NCBI GenBank assembly: GCA_900104495.1
Contig: FMXS01000004.1
Location: 310,001 to 374,000, forward strand
Length of the DNA stretch: 64,000 bases
Reading direction: 5' to 3'
From: Ruminococcaceae bacterium FB2012
Lineage (GTDB): Bacteria > Bacillota > Clostridia > Oscillospirales > Ruminococcaceae
Part shown: in pieces, positions 16,387 through 24,826 of the stretch
How the letters are laid out: the number at the start of each line of letters is the position of its first letter
Numbering within the stretch: position 1 is the first letter of the stretch
Program-made: the position numbers and the translations under genes
Notes under the pieces: model-generated
Databases searched by the model: none
What the model saw: only the letters and a program-made list of their open reading frames with translations
Told to the model about the DNA's origin: nothing

Positions 16387-17820
16387 TCATTCACGGTTTC
16401 TTCTGCGCCTGTCTTTTTCGGGGTGCAGACGGTAGTATTCTTCTTTGTCTTTATACATATTTTCGTCGGCGACTTGCATCCCACGGATAATATTGTATTC
16501 GCCGGTGCAGTAACAGGTCCCGACGGCAAAGCTTACGTCGCCGGTGCTGTCCGCAAGAGCCCTTAGCTGCGTGACCTGCTGAACGAGAGCGTCTTCGGTT
16601 ATCCCCGGACAAAAGATCACGAATTCGTCTCCTCCGGCACGGTAGATCTCATGATCTCCGAAAGCTATTTTCAGTATTGCAGCAGCTCTGATAAGCAGCT
16701 TGTCGCCTGCGTCATGACCGTCCTTGTCATTGACGGCTTTCAGCCCGTTGAGATCGGTATAAGCTATCCCGAAGGTATCTGGCAGCTTTTCAGCTCCGGA
16801 CATGATGCGGTCCACTCTGTCATTCATGGCGTTGCGGTTGTTCACCTGCGTCAGAACGTCAACACTGCTTTTTTCTTCAAGCCGGGAAACAAGCTGGAAA
16901 TTAGCTATCACCGCCGCGATCATGAAAGTGGTAAGCTCAAGTGTCTCTTTGATCTGAAGCATATTTGAAGTGTCATAATTAGCCACCCAGATAAAACCGA
17001 TAAGCATCTGGTTGAATCTTACAGCGTAAAGGATGATGTTCCTTATCCCGTGGGTGCATAATGATCTGTACCACATAGGATCCCGCTCTTCGATCACGCT
17101 GAGGTCCTCCAGCAGCAAACAGTCGCTTAGGGCAAGGTCTTTTTCCCATTGTTCAGCTATCTGATAAGGCGTGCATTCCATTTCCGAAGCGAAGGCTTCA
17201 AGACGGTCCTTACGGATACCGTTCTCGTCGATATAGCAACAGGTCTGAGTGGTTTTATCAACGGTATAAAGCGAGCACTTTTCGGCTCCGCAGATTTCTT
17301 TTATCTCCTTTGCGGCCGCAGCCATAGACTGATAGAAATCCTGGGATTCGTGCAGCTTTATTCCGATGTTCATAACGGCATTAGAGACCGCTGATGAACG
17401 CTGGTTCATGGAATCTGTCTCCATCTCATTTGAGAAGGTAGCAATATAGAGACAGTACACCGTTTTCACGGTGCCTTCGCTGCTTTGTGCAAAGGCTTCC
17501 GCAGAGATGGTTCCGGGTTCGGTTATGGGGAGATAAAAGCCTTTGAGCCAGACTCCGCGGGCGTTGACATAGGAATAAAGGGGCTCGTGGGACGATGCGC
17601 TTTTATAAACAAAACTCTCAAAGTTCAGATCGGTAAAATAGCTTCGGTAGGGAATGCCGGGATAAAACTTCGGTGAATCCGGTCCTATCTGTGTCATAAA
17701 TGAATTCTGACGGTTGAATGCCATAAGCCTTATCTCGCTGAAACTGCCGTCGGGAAGTATGTCAAAGGCGTAAATGCTTGCAAGGCCTTCCACGTTTTCT
17801 ATCCAAGACTGAAAATCCAT
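16387..17820 (-). CDS. GAF-GGDEF diguanylate cyclase, soluble
   Basis: The start is the ATG at 17820 with GGGAGCG upstream; about 477 residues. The N-terminal 120 residues form an unnamed sensor-like domain that resembles the same region of the upstream gene (both start MxFQ and end with a FYLPIT/FCLPI-type motif). A GAF domain follows (KEICGAEKCSLYTVD ... IGFIWVANYDTSNML ... IKETLELTTFM), then GGDEF with DVLTQVNNRNAM, YTDLNGLKAVND and an intact YRAGGDEF. No RxxD inhibitory site is seen. It lies 11 nt after the GGDEF-EAL gene ending at 17832, so the two are one operon and probably arose by duplication. Confidence 0.9.
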   Translation of the reverse strand: MDFQSWIENVEGLASIYAFDILPDGSFSEIRLMAFNRQNSFMTQIGPDSPKFYPGIPYRSYFTDLNFESFVYKSASSHEPLYSYVNARGVWLKGFYLPITEPGTISAEAFAQSSEGTVKTVYCLYIATFSNEMETDSMNQRSSAVSNAVMNIGIKLHESQDFYQSMAAAAKEIKEICGAEKCSLYTVDKTTQTCCYIDENGIRKDRLEAFASEMECTPYQIAEQWEKDLALSDCLLLEDLSVIEERDPMWYRSLCTHGIRNIILYAVRFNQMLIGFIWVANYDTSNMLQIKETLELTTFMIAAVIANFQLVSRLEEKSSVDVLTQVNNRNAMNDRVDRIMSGAEKLPDTFGIAYTDLNGLKAVNDKDGHDAGDKLLIRAAAILKIAFGDHEIYRAGGDEFVIFCPGITEDALVQQVTQLRALADSTGDVSFAVGTCYCTGEYNIIRGMQVADENMYKDKEEYYRLHPEKDRRRRNRE

Positions 17821-17831
17821 ATTATCGCTCC

Positions 17832-20093
17832 CTATGTGATATTGTTCAGCTGTTCGATGACCAGCTTTTCCGCTTTCTCCCGGGGCAGCGGACGTCCCCA
17901 GACAAATCCCTGGATGTAATCGCATCCGATATCCCTAAGCGTTTCAAGCTGATGATCTTCTTCCACGCCTTCGGAAATAACGTCGATCCCCATAATATGT
18001 CCGATGGAGATGATCGCAGCGATATACTGCTTGGAAGAATCGCTCTGGTTCATTTTGTCGATGAATGATTTGTCAATTTTCAGCAGATTGGCAGGGAAGC
18101 TGTTGAGATAGCTCAGCGAAGAATATCCGGTCCCGAAATCATCAATTGCGATCTTTATTCCCATACTGCGAATCTCTTCAATGCATCTCAATGCTTTCTC
18201 GGCGGAGTCGATCATTATCGACTCGGTGATCTCTATCTCCAGCCGTTCCGCAGGCAGGCCGCTTTGTTCAAGTATTTCCCGGACTTCATCAAGGAAATCA
18301 TTCTTCATCAGATGCCTTACCGAAACGTTGACGCTGAGTATGATATCAGCTCCCGTTCTTCGGATAAGATCACCGATAAACATAGCCGCTTTTCTGAATA
18401 CGGTACCGTCCACCTTATCGACGAGACCGACTTTTTCGGCCACGGGAATGAACTCTCCCGGTGAGATATTATTCCCGTCTTCGTCTTTCAGTCTGGCAAG
18501 GGCTTCAAAGCCCCTAAGTCTGTGTGATATATCAAACTGTGGCTGTAAATTGTAGTATACAGTATCGTTTTCAAGGGCGTTGATAAGCTTTCGCTCGATC
18601 TCAAGGGTGCGTTCTTCCTTTATAAGGTCCGAAGAGAACCGTCTGATATGATTACTGCTGTTGACCCGCTTGACTTCAGTCATGGACGCATTAGCGTATG
18701 TTATAAGGCTGTCAATGGTCTGTGCATCTTCGGGGAAAACGGAGTAGCCGAAGCTGGCTGAGATGAAGAAATCGCAGCCGTCAACGGTCATGCTCTGACC
18801 GAGAGCCGATTCGTATTTCCTTATGGTTTTCAGCAGTTCTTCATCCGATACGCTCCCGCGGATAATAAGTGCGAACTCGTCTCCGCCCATGCGGGCAATA
18901 TAATCAACAGTCCCGGTGATACCGTCGTCGGCTATCTTTTTCCAACGAGACGCGATCTCGATAAGCACCTTGTTTCCCGACTCAAATCCCATTGTGTCGT
19001 TGATGCTCTTGAAGCCGTTGATATCTATTGATACGACAGCAAAGGATTCGTTGTTCTTTATCAGCTCACCTATCAGCTCGGTGCAGGCGTGCCTGTTGGG
19101 GATGCCCGTAAGCTGATCGGTATAGCTTATCTCCCGCAGATGCTCCAGCATCCTGTAGCTTGACAGCTTTGAGGAAATGAAGAAGGTGGTGAGTTCAAGG
19201 GTCTCCTTGATGCGCATGGTGTTTGCGGTGTCAAAATTGGTAGCCCAGACAAATCCCAGCACTTCCTTGTTATATTTGAGAGGAAAGAGCACAAGACTGT
19301 TCACTCCTGCCTCCATAAGCGTAAGATACCAGGGCAGATTGACATTGCGGATATATTCCATGTCTTTCTTATCCTTGATGATAAGGCAGTCGTTCCCGCC
19401 GAACATACCGAGCCACGAAGCGGAGATGTCTCCAAAGTTGGAAAAATTTGTGATCCGCTTTACAGAACTGTTTTCAACAATGCTGGTGGATAGGACAGAG
19501 TATTCCTTTTTTTCAGTATCTGCAAGTATGATAGTGCAGACTTCTGCACGGCATATCAGTCGGATGTCCTTGATGACATCGTCCATTGTCTTTTTCAGAT
19601 CGTTGGTGCTGTGGAGCTTTATGCAGGTCTTGATAACATCCTCTGATGCAGAACCCGACTGGCTTGAAGAAACTCCCACGCTGTCATGTCCGCTGGGCTG
19701 GGCTGTGTATGCACAATAGCAGATATTGCCGTCCTCGTAAGCAATGGGCAGGCAGAAAATGTCGAACCAGATATCCAGATCGTTCAGATGAACATAGGTG
19801 TGAACGGGCAGCTTTTTGACCGCAGCCCGGAAACATACGTCCTCAAAGCCCAGATCCTTCGGCAGATATTTCTCGTAAGGGGAATTAGGAATAAACTTGT
19901 TTGTGCTCTGAAATATCTCAGGGACGCCCGGCATATTTGTCTGCGGAAGAAACACAGGATGCTCAATGGGTTCAAGATACTTTGCGTTTCCCGCAACAAG
20001 ACGTATCACACCGTATCCGCCGTTTTCGGTTTTTTCAACGGAGATCACACAAGTCGGAGAATCAAAGCTGTCTGCAATTTCCTGAAAATTCAT
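17832..20093 (-). CDS. GAF-GGDEF-EAL dual-domain cyclic-di-GMP protein
   Basis: The start is the ATG at 20093 with AAAGGGG upstream; about 753 residues. The order is an unnamed N-terminal sensor shared with the downstream gene, a GAF domain (LICRAEVCTIILAD, LGFVWATNFDTANTM), GGDEF with DQLTGIPNRHA and intact ARMGGDEF, and EAL with EALARLKD, NVSVRHL, EITES, DDFGTGYSS, KIDKSF, EGVEE and QGFVWGRPLP. Both domains keep their catalytic motifs, so either activity is possible, with the GAF domain probably setting the balance. At the inhibitory-site position the residues are GTVD rather than RxxD. It is the first gene of a two-gene operon. Confidence 0.93.
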   Translation of the reverse strand: MNFQEIADSFDSPTCVISVEKTENGGYGVIRLVAGNAKYLEPIEHPVFLPQTNMPGVPEIFQSTNKFIPNSPYEKYLPKDLGFEDVCFRAAVKKLPVHTYVHLNDLDIWFDIFCLPIAYEDGNICYCAYTAQPSGHDSVGVSSSQSGSASEDVIKTCIKLHSTNDLKKTMDDVIKDIRLICRAEVCTIILADTEKKEYSVLSTSIVENSSVKRITNFSNFGDISASWLGMFGGNDCLIIKDKKDMEYIRNVNLPWYLTLMEAGVNSLVLFPLKYNKEVLGFVWATNFDTANTMRIKETLELTTFFISSKLSSYRMLEHLREISYTDQLTGIPNRHACTELIGELIKNNESFAVVSIDINGFKSINDTMGFESGNKVLIEIASRWKKIADDGITGTVDYIARMGGDEFALIIRGSVSDEELLKTIRKYESALGQSMTVDGCDFFISASFGYSVFPEDAQTIDSLITYANASMTEVKRVNSSNHIRRFSSDLIKEERTLEIERKLINALENDTVYYNLQPQFDISHRLRGFEALARLKDEDGNNISPGEFIPVAEKVGLVDKVDGTVFRKAAMFIGDLIRRTGADIILSVNVSVRHLMKNDFLDEVREILEQSGLPAERLEIEITESIMIDSAEKALRCIEEIRSMGIKIAIDDFGTGYSSLSYLNSFPANLLKIDKSFIDKMNQSDSSKQYIAAIISIGHIMGIDVISEGVEEDHQLETLRDIGCDYIQGFVWGRPLPREKAEKLVIEQLNNIT

Positions 20094-20163
20094 TTGAGCC
20101 CCTTTCCGTATCAAGGCAGATAAAAATATCTTTGTCTGCCCGCAATACAATAAAATTTGTTTA

Positions 20164-20192
20164 ATTATAACATATTATTCAATAAATGTCAA
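20164..20192 (-). promoter_or_regulatory. promoter of the 20093-16387 operon
   Basis: Minus strand TTGACA, 17-nt spacer, TATAAT. Confidence 0.8.
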
Positions 20193-20256
20193 GAAGATTT
20201 TATTAATGTTTACAATCAAAGAAAACGTTTTTGTCATCAATTTTTCTGACTGTCAG

Positions 20257-20290
20257 AAAAAGATCCCCGCGCGAAAAACGTGCAGGGATC
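20257..20290 (-). terminator. terminator of the Cache-GGDEF gene
   Basis: Minus strand GATCCCTGCACG and CGCGCGGGGATC pair imperfectly and are followed by TTTTT. It comes just after the stop of the gene ending at 20301. Confidence 0.75.
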
Positions 20291-20300
20291 AAATCAGAGG

Positions 20301-21506
20301 TTATTGTATACTTTTAAGGTAGCATTTTCGTTCGTACATCTTCTTGTCGGCGCGTTCAAATACTGTTGAATAGCTCTTATCTTCTCCGGGACGGAAAATA
20401 TCGATCCCTGTGGAAACAACGACACGTCCGTTGGCTTGATTTTCTTCGACCTGCCGGTCAAACTCAGCCAATAGGGTCTCTCGGTGAGTGTAATCGGCGC
20501 CTTCAAGCAGTACGACGAACTCGTCTCCGCCTATTCTGAACACCGGGCTGTGACAGAATTTCCCGCAGATCAGCGAGCATCCTTCCTTGAGGAATTTATC
20601 TCCTTCTTCGTGTCCGAGGGTGTCGTTTATCAGCTTCAATCCGTTAAGGTCAAAGACTATAACGCCGAATTCGGTCTCGGTTCCTTCTTTGATCCCTTTA
20701 TCGATACGCTCCGTTGCTTCGTGGTAAGCGTGCTTGTTCTTGACACCGGTCAGCGAGTCGGTGTAGGCTAAATGTCTTGCGGAGCCCAGTTCCTGCTCCT
20801 GTTCCTGTTCGCGCTGGAGCGTTTCTTCAAGCTTTTCCTTATATTTGTTTTTCTCCCCTTCGATGACGGAAGTGTGCATTATCATCGTGAATACGATCAC
20901 GATCGTAAGTGCCAGCATAGTTACGATGATAACCACCGCTTTATGTGAACTCAGAGCTTCGTCATACCAATCGGCGTTGAAATCAACTCCGACTATGCCT
21001 GCGACCTTTCCGGCCGAATCAAAGACCGGGCAGTACGCGGAATAGAAACGTCCCCATTCATCGGTATAGGCGATCTTGTCGATGTCCGCATTGCCGCGGG
21101 CGGCATTTTCGAGGGCTTCCGTGTTTTCGATCTTTTTGCCGAACTGTCCCGGTGAATCCGGGTCCGGGTCGATGGTGAAACAGAATGATCCGTCATCATT
21201 AGCCTTGATGCCGTAGATATAATCGAGCTGGATGTTCACCTGGAAGGATCTCAGAGTCGCAAGAGCTCTGTTGTAGGGTTCCGTCCCGACGCTTTCGGCG
21301 GAAAGCTTTTCAAGCTCGTCGCCGTTCAGCTGATAAGCCGCTGTCTTGGCAATATCGAGCATACGCTCTTCTATCTGCTTGCGGAGCTCGTTTTTGGACA
21401 TAATGATAAGCGTGACTCCCATAAGCACATGAGTCAACAGTAAAAGCACAAGCGCGATCAAAAAATGACGCTTGCTTATCTTGATCTTGGCAGCTTTCTT
21501 ATTCAT
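20301..21506 (-). CDS. membrane diguanylate cyclase with extracellular Cache-like sensor
   Basis: The start is the ATG at 21506 with GAGGTGATC upstream; about 401 residues. One membrane helix near residues 15-35 and another near 190-210 enclose an extracellular domain. That domain carries the pattern of a single Cache fold (YIYGIKANDDGSFCFTIDPD; GRFYSAYCPVFDSAGKVAGI). A short coiled coil leads to the GGDEF domain, with DSLTGVKNKHAY, FDLNGLKLIND and intact RIGGDEF. The RxxD inhibitory site is missing. Cache domains usually bind small organic ligands outside the cell, so this protein likely turns a nutrient signal into cyclic-di-GMP. Confidence 0.92.
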   Translation of the reverse strand: MNKKAAKIKISKRHFLIALVLLLLTHVLMGVTLIIMSKNELRKQIEERMLDIAKTAAYQLNGDELEKLSAESVGTEPYNRALATLRSFQVNIQLDYIYGIKANDDGSFCFTIDPDPDSPGQFGKKIENTEALENAARGNADIDKIAYTDEWGRFYSAYCPVFDSAGKVAGIVGVDFNADWYDEALSSHKAVVIIVTMLALTIVIVFTMIMHTSVIEGEKNKYKEKLEETLQREQEQEQELGSARHLAYTDSLTGVKNKHAYHEATERIDKGIKEGTETEFGVIVFDLNGLKLINDTLGHEEGDKFLKEGCSLICGKFCHSPVFRIGGDEFVVLLEGADYTHRETLLAEFDRQVEENQANGRVVVSTGIDIFRPGEDKSYSTVFERADKKMYERKCYLKSIQ

Positions 21507-21688
21507 GGGATCACCTCGCTTATAGTTGATGGTTAATCCAATGCTGTATATCCATATATATTGTAACATATTTGAAGCAAAAATGGAATACCTTTTCTAA
21601 AAAAAAATTCATATTTTTGTAAAAAATTATAAAAGATAAATTGTTAAAACATTTTTGCCAATTTATGCTTGTTGTTATAAAGATATTA

Positions 21689-21717
21689 TTGACTTTTTAA
21701 ACAAAATCTGTTATAAT
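21689..21717 (+). promoter_or_regulatory. promoter of the PAS-GGDEF-EAL gene at 21774
   Basis: TTGACT, 17-nt spacer, TATAAT in a very AT-rich stretch. Confidence 0.75.
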
Positions 21718-21773
21718 ACTATTATTAAAATGTGCAACTGTTAATATTCTGTCTAAGAATCGGGTGATAGATC

Positions 21774-24743
21774 ATGGAAAAATTCCGTTTCGCGGAGCTG
21801 GAAAACTCTCTGCTTGAAAAATCATCAATGCCCTTTGCAATTTATCAGTTCTTGAACAAGCGCGTCGTCACCCTTGTTCTGTCCAAAGGCTTTTGTGAGC
21901 TTTTCGGATACGACGATCCAGCAAAGGCATATTACGATATGGATAATAATATGTATATAGATACTCACCCGGACGATGCTGCGAGGATAGCCGATGCTGC
22001 CTTTCGTTTTGCTACTGAGGGCGGAAAGTATGATGTGATCTATCGGACCAAGAACAAGAACGGACCTGGATATAAGATCATCCATGCTCAAGGAGAGCAT
22101 ATGTATACCGAGACAGGGGTGCGTCTTGCACACGTCTGGTATATCGACGAAGGGATCTACAACGAGGAAAGCGATTCCGCCGAGCTGCTTCTTAACGACA
22201 CTCTGAAAAAAGCCCTTTATGAAGAGAGCTTTATCAAGGCGGGCTATTACGATCATCTTACCGGCCTGCCAAGTATGACATATTTCTTTGAGCTTGCTAC
22301 CTCTTCAAGACGAAGCATTGAAGCAAACGGTGACAGGCCTGCTTTGCTGTTCATGGATTTCAGCGGAATGAAGTATTACAACCATAAATACGGATTTGCC
22401 GCCGGAGATGCTTTGCTTCAGGATTTTGCCAGACTGCTTGCCAAACGGTACGGCAACGAAAACTGCTGCCGTATGGGACAGGATCATTTCGCGGTAATAT
22501 CCAAAGAAGAGGGAATTGAGGATTCACTGAGGGAACTCTTCGAGGAATGCACGCAGCTCAACAAGGGTCGTTCTCTGCCGCTGCACGTCGGGATATATCT
22601 TCATTGGTTTGAAGGCATCGTCGCAAGTATGGCCTGCGACAGAGCCAAGTTTGCCTGCGATACTCTCAGAAACGTATATTCCTCGGATTTCAGCTACTAC
22701 AATATGAGCATGAAGGATGCCGAGGACAGGCAGCAGTATATAATCGCCAATCTTGATAAGGCAATTCAAGAACGCTGGATCAAGGTCTTTTATCAGCCGA
22801 TCGTCCGTGCCGTTAACGGAAGAGTCTGCGATGAAGAAGCTCTCGCCCGCTGGATCGACCCGATCAAAGGCTATATGTCCCCGGCGGAGTTTATTCCGGT
22901 GCTTGAGGATCATAGACTGATCTACAAGCTGGACCTCTATGTAGTGGAGTGCGTTCTCCAGAAGATCAAGACTCTCAAAGGTGCCGGACTCAATATCATG
23001 CCCCAGTCGATAAACCTTTCACGTTCGGATTTTGACACCTGCGATATTGTCGAAGAGATCAAAAAACGTGTCGATGCTTTCGGAATCAGTCATAGTATGC
23101 TTACTATTGAGATCACCGAAAGCCTTATCGGCAAAGACTTTGAGTTTATGCGCGCTCAGATCGACCGTTTCAGAGAACAGGGCTTTGCCGTTTGGATGGA
23201 CGATTTCGGCAGCGGATATTCATCTCTCGATGTGCTTCAGAGTCTGAAATTTGATCTTATCAAATTTGACATGAGCTTTATGCGCAAATTCAACGAAAGC
23301 AAAAGCAGGATCATCCTCACCGAGCTTATGAATATGGCCAATTCACTGGGTATAGATACTGTCTGCGAGGGCGTAGAGACCGCCGAACAGGTGCAGTTTC
23401 TCAAAGAGACCGGATGTTCAAAGCTGCAGGGCTACTTCTTTGAAAAGCCTATCCCTGTGGAAAAGATACTTGATAAATATGCCAAGGGCATCCAGATCGG
23501 TTTTGAAAACCCCGATGAATCCGTGTACTATGATTCCATAGGCCGAGTAAATCTCCATGACCTTTCGATAATCGCTCAAGGCGATAACAATGAATTTGAT
23601 AAGTTCTTCAATACCATACCCATGGCCGTTATCGAGGTGAATAACGGAAATGTCCGATTTGCCCGAAGCAATCAGTCTTATAGGGATTTTATGTATCGGT
23701 ACTTTGATCTGGTGGTGAACGATAAGCTTGAGCCATTCCACGACAAGCCGGATGCCGCCGCTTCGCCGTTCATGAAAGCTATAATGCAGTCCAGCAAGGA
23801 CAGCAATATAGTATTCCTTACCGAAAAGGCTTTTGACGGCTCCACGATCCATTCCTGCCTGCGTCGGATAGCCGTAAATAATGTGAGCGGCACCTTTGCC
23901 TCAGCAGTTGCCGTCCTTACGGTCATAGACGGAGAGCAGGGGACCACTTATGCCAACATCGCCAAAGCCCTCGCCGCTGATTATTCTTATCTTTACTACG
24001 TCGATATTGAAACGGATTTCTTTTATCAGTATTCAAACAACGTTGAAGACGAAGATATCTCTATCGAGCGCCGGGGCGAGGATTTCTTTAATACTGCCCG
24101 CAGTGATGCTCTTAAACTGATCTATCATGAAGATGTTGAGCATTTCCTTGCGATGTTCACAAAGGAAAATATTTTTAAACAGCTCAACGAACAGGGACTC
24201 TTTACGATCACCTACCGTCTAATTGTTAACGGTGAACCCGTATATGTAGTCATGAAGGCGATGCGTATGCAGGATGATGACAGTCATATCATCATCGGCG
24301 TCAGCAATGTCGATGCTCAGATGAAACAGAAGATCATGATCGACAAGATACGTCAGAACGAATTGTTCTATTCGCGTCTGATGGCCCTTTCCGGTGACTA
24401 TATCTGCATTTACAGCGTTGACCCCGAATCTGGAGATTATCTTGAATACAGTTCAAATCTGCTTTATAAAGACTATGGCTTTAACACGGGCGGCAAACAG
24501 TTTTTTGAACAGGCTTACAGGGACAGCAGCAACGTGATACACCCGGATGACCGGCCAATGTTCCTTAAACAGCTCACTAAGGAAAATGTATTGGCGCATA
24601 TCGAAAAAGACGGCGTATTCATGATGCAGTACCGTCTGCTTTATCAAGGAGAAAGCGTTCCTGTGATACTTAGGGCGCTTGTCGTCCGCGAGGACGAGAA
24701 GGATAAGCTCATCATCGGTGTATGCAAGGCCGAAAGGGATTAG
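21774..24743 (+). CDS. PAS-(degenerate GGDEF)-EAL protein with two C-terminal PAS-like domains
   Basis: The protein is 989 residues and cytoplasmic. An N-terminal PAS-like domain (residues 15-125, DTHPDDAARIADAA) is followed by a GGDEF fold with DHLTGLPSM but the signature MGQDHF, so cyclase activity is not expected. The EAL domain is complete: EEALARWIDP, INLSRSDF, EITES, DDFGSGYSS, KFDMSF, EGVET, QGYFFEKP. It is followed by three sensor-like stretches, of which the last two are clear tandem PAS repeats: YSYLYYVDIETDFFYQYSNN and GDYICIYSVDPESGDYLEYS, each with a matching (V)IHPDD/IYHEDV element. Sensor domains downstream of EAL are less common than upstream. It is likely a signal-controlled phosphodiesterase. 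Confidence 0.9.
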   Translation: MEKFRFAELENSLLEKSSMPFAIYQFLNKRVVTLVLSKGFCELFGYDDPAKAYYDMDNNMYIDTHPDDAARIADAAFRFATEGGKYDVIYRTKNKNGPGYKIIHAQGEHMYTETGVRLAHVWYIDEGIYNEESDSAELLLNDTLKKALYEESFIKAGYYDHLTGLPSMTYFFELATSSRRSIEANGDRPALLFMDFSGMKYYNHKYGFAAGDALLQDFARLLAKRYGNENCCRMGQDHFAVISKEEGIEDSLRELFEECTQLNKGRSLPLHVGIYLHWFEGIVASMACDRAKFACDTLRNVYSSDFSYYNMSMKDAEDRQQYIIANLDKAIQERWIKVFYQPIVRAVNGRVCDEEALARWIDPIKGYMSPAEFIPVLEDHRLIYKLDLYVVECVLQKIKTLKGAGLNIMPQSINLSRSDFDTCDIVEEIKKRVDAFGISHSMLTIEITESLIGKDFEFMRAQIDRFREQGFAVWMDDFGSGYSSLDVLQSLKFDLIKFDMSFMRKFNESKSRIILTELMNMANSLGIDTVCEGVETAEQVQFLKETGCSKLQGYFFEKPIPVEKILDKYAKGIQIGFENPDESVYYDSIGRVNLHDLSIIAQGDNNEFDKFFNTIPMAVIEVNNGNVRFARSNQSYRDFMYRYFDLVVNDKLEPFHDKPDAAASPFMKAIMQSSKDSNIVFLTEKAFDGSTIHSCLRRIAVNNVSGTFASAVAVLTVIDGEQGTTYANIAKALAADYSYLYYVDIETDFFYQYSNNVEDEDISIERRGEDFFNTARSDALKLIYHEDVEHFLAMFTKENIFKQLNEQGLFTITYRLIVNGEPVYVVMKAMRMQDDDSHIIIGVSNVDAQMKQKIMIDKIRQNELFYSRLMALSGDYICIYSVDPESGDYLEYSSNLLYKDYGFNTGGKQFFEQAYRDSSNVIHPDDRPMFLKQLTKENVLAHIEKDGVFMMQYRLLYQGESVPVILRALVVREDEKDKLIIGVCKAERD

Positions 24744-24768
24744 CATTTTCAAACAGATTTAAAAACAA

Positions 24769-24812
24769 AAACAGGATCGAAAACTCTTTGCTTTCGATCC
24801 TGTTTGATTTTT
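24769..24812. terminator. bidirectional terminator between convergent signalling genes
   Basis: AAACAGGATCGAAA and TTTCGATCCTGTTT form a 14-bp stem followed by GATTTTTT. Confidence 0.9.
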
Positions 24813-24826
24813 TGATCCGGTCAAGA

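Noticed and set aside
20241..20261. Perfect palindrome with TTTTTCTGA and TCAGAAAAA arms
   Set aside because: It lies directly beside a normal terminator and can be an extra terminator hairpin; no other copies were found to suggest an operator.
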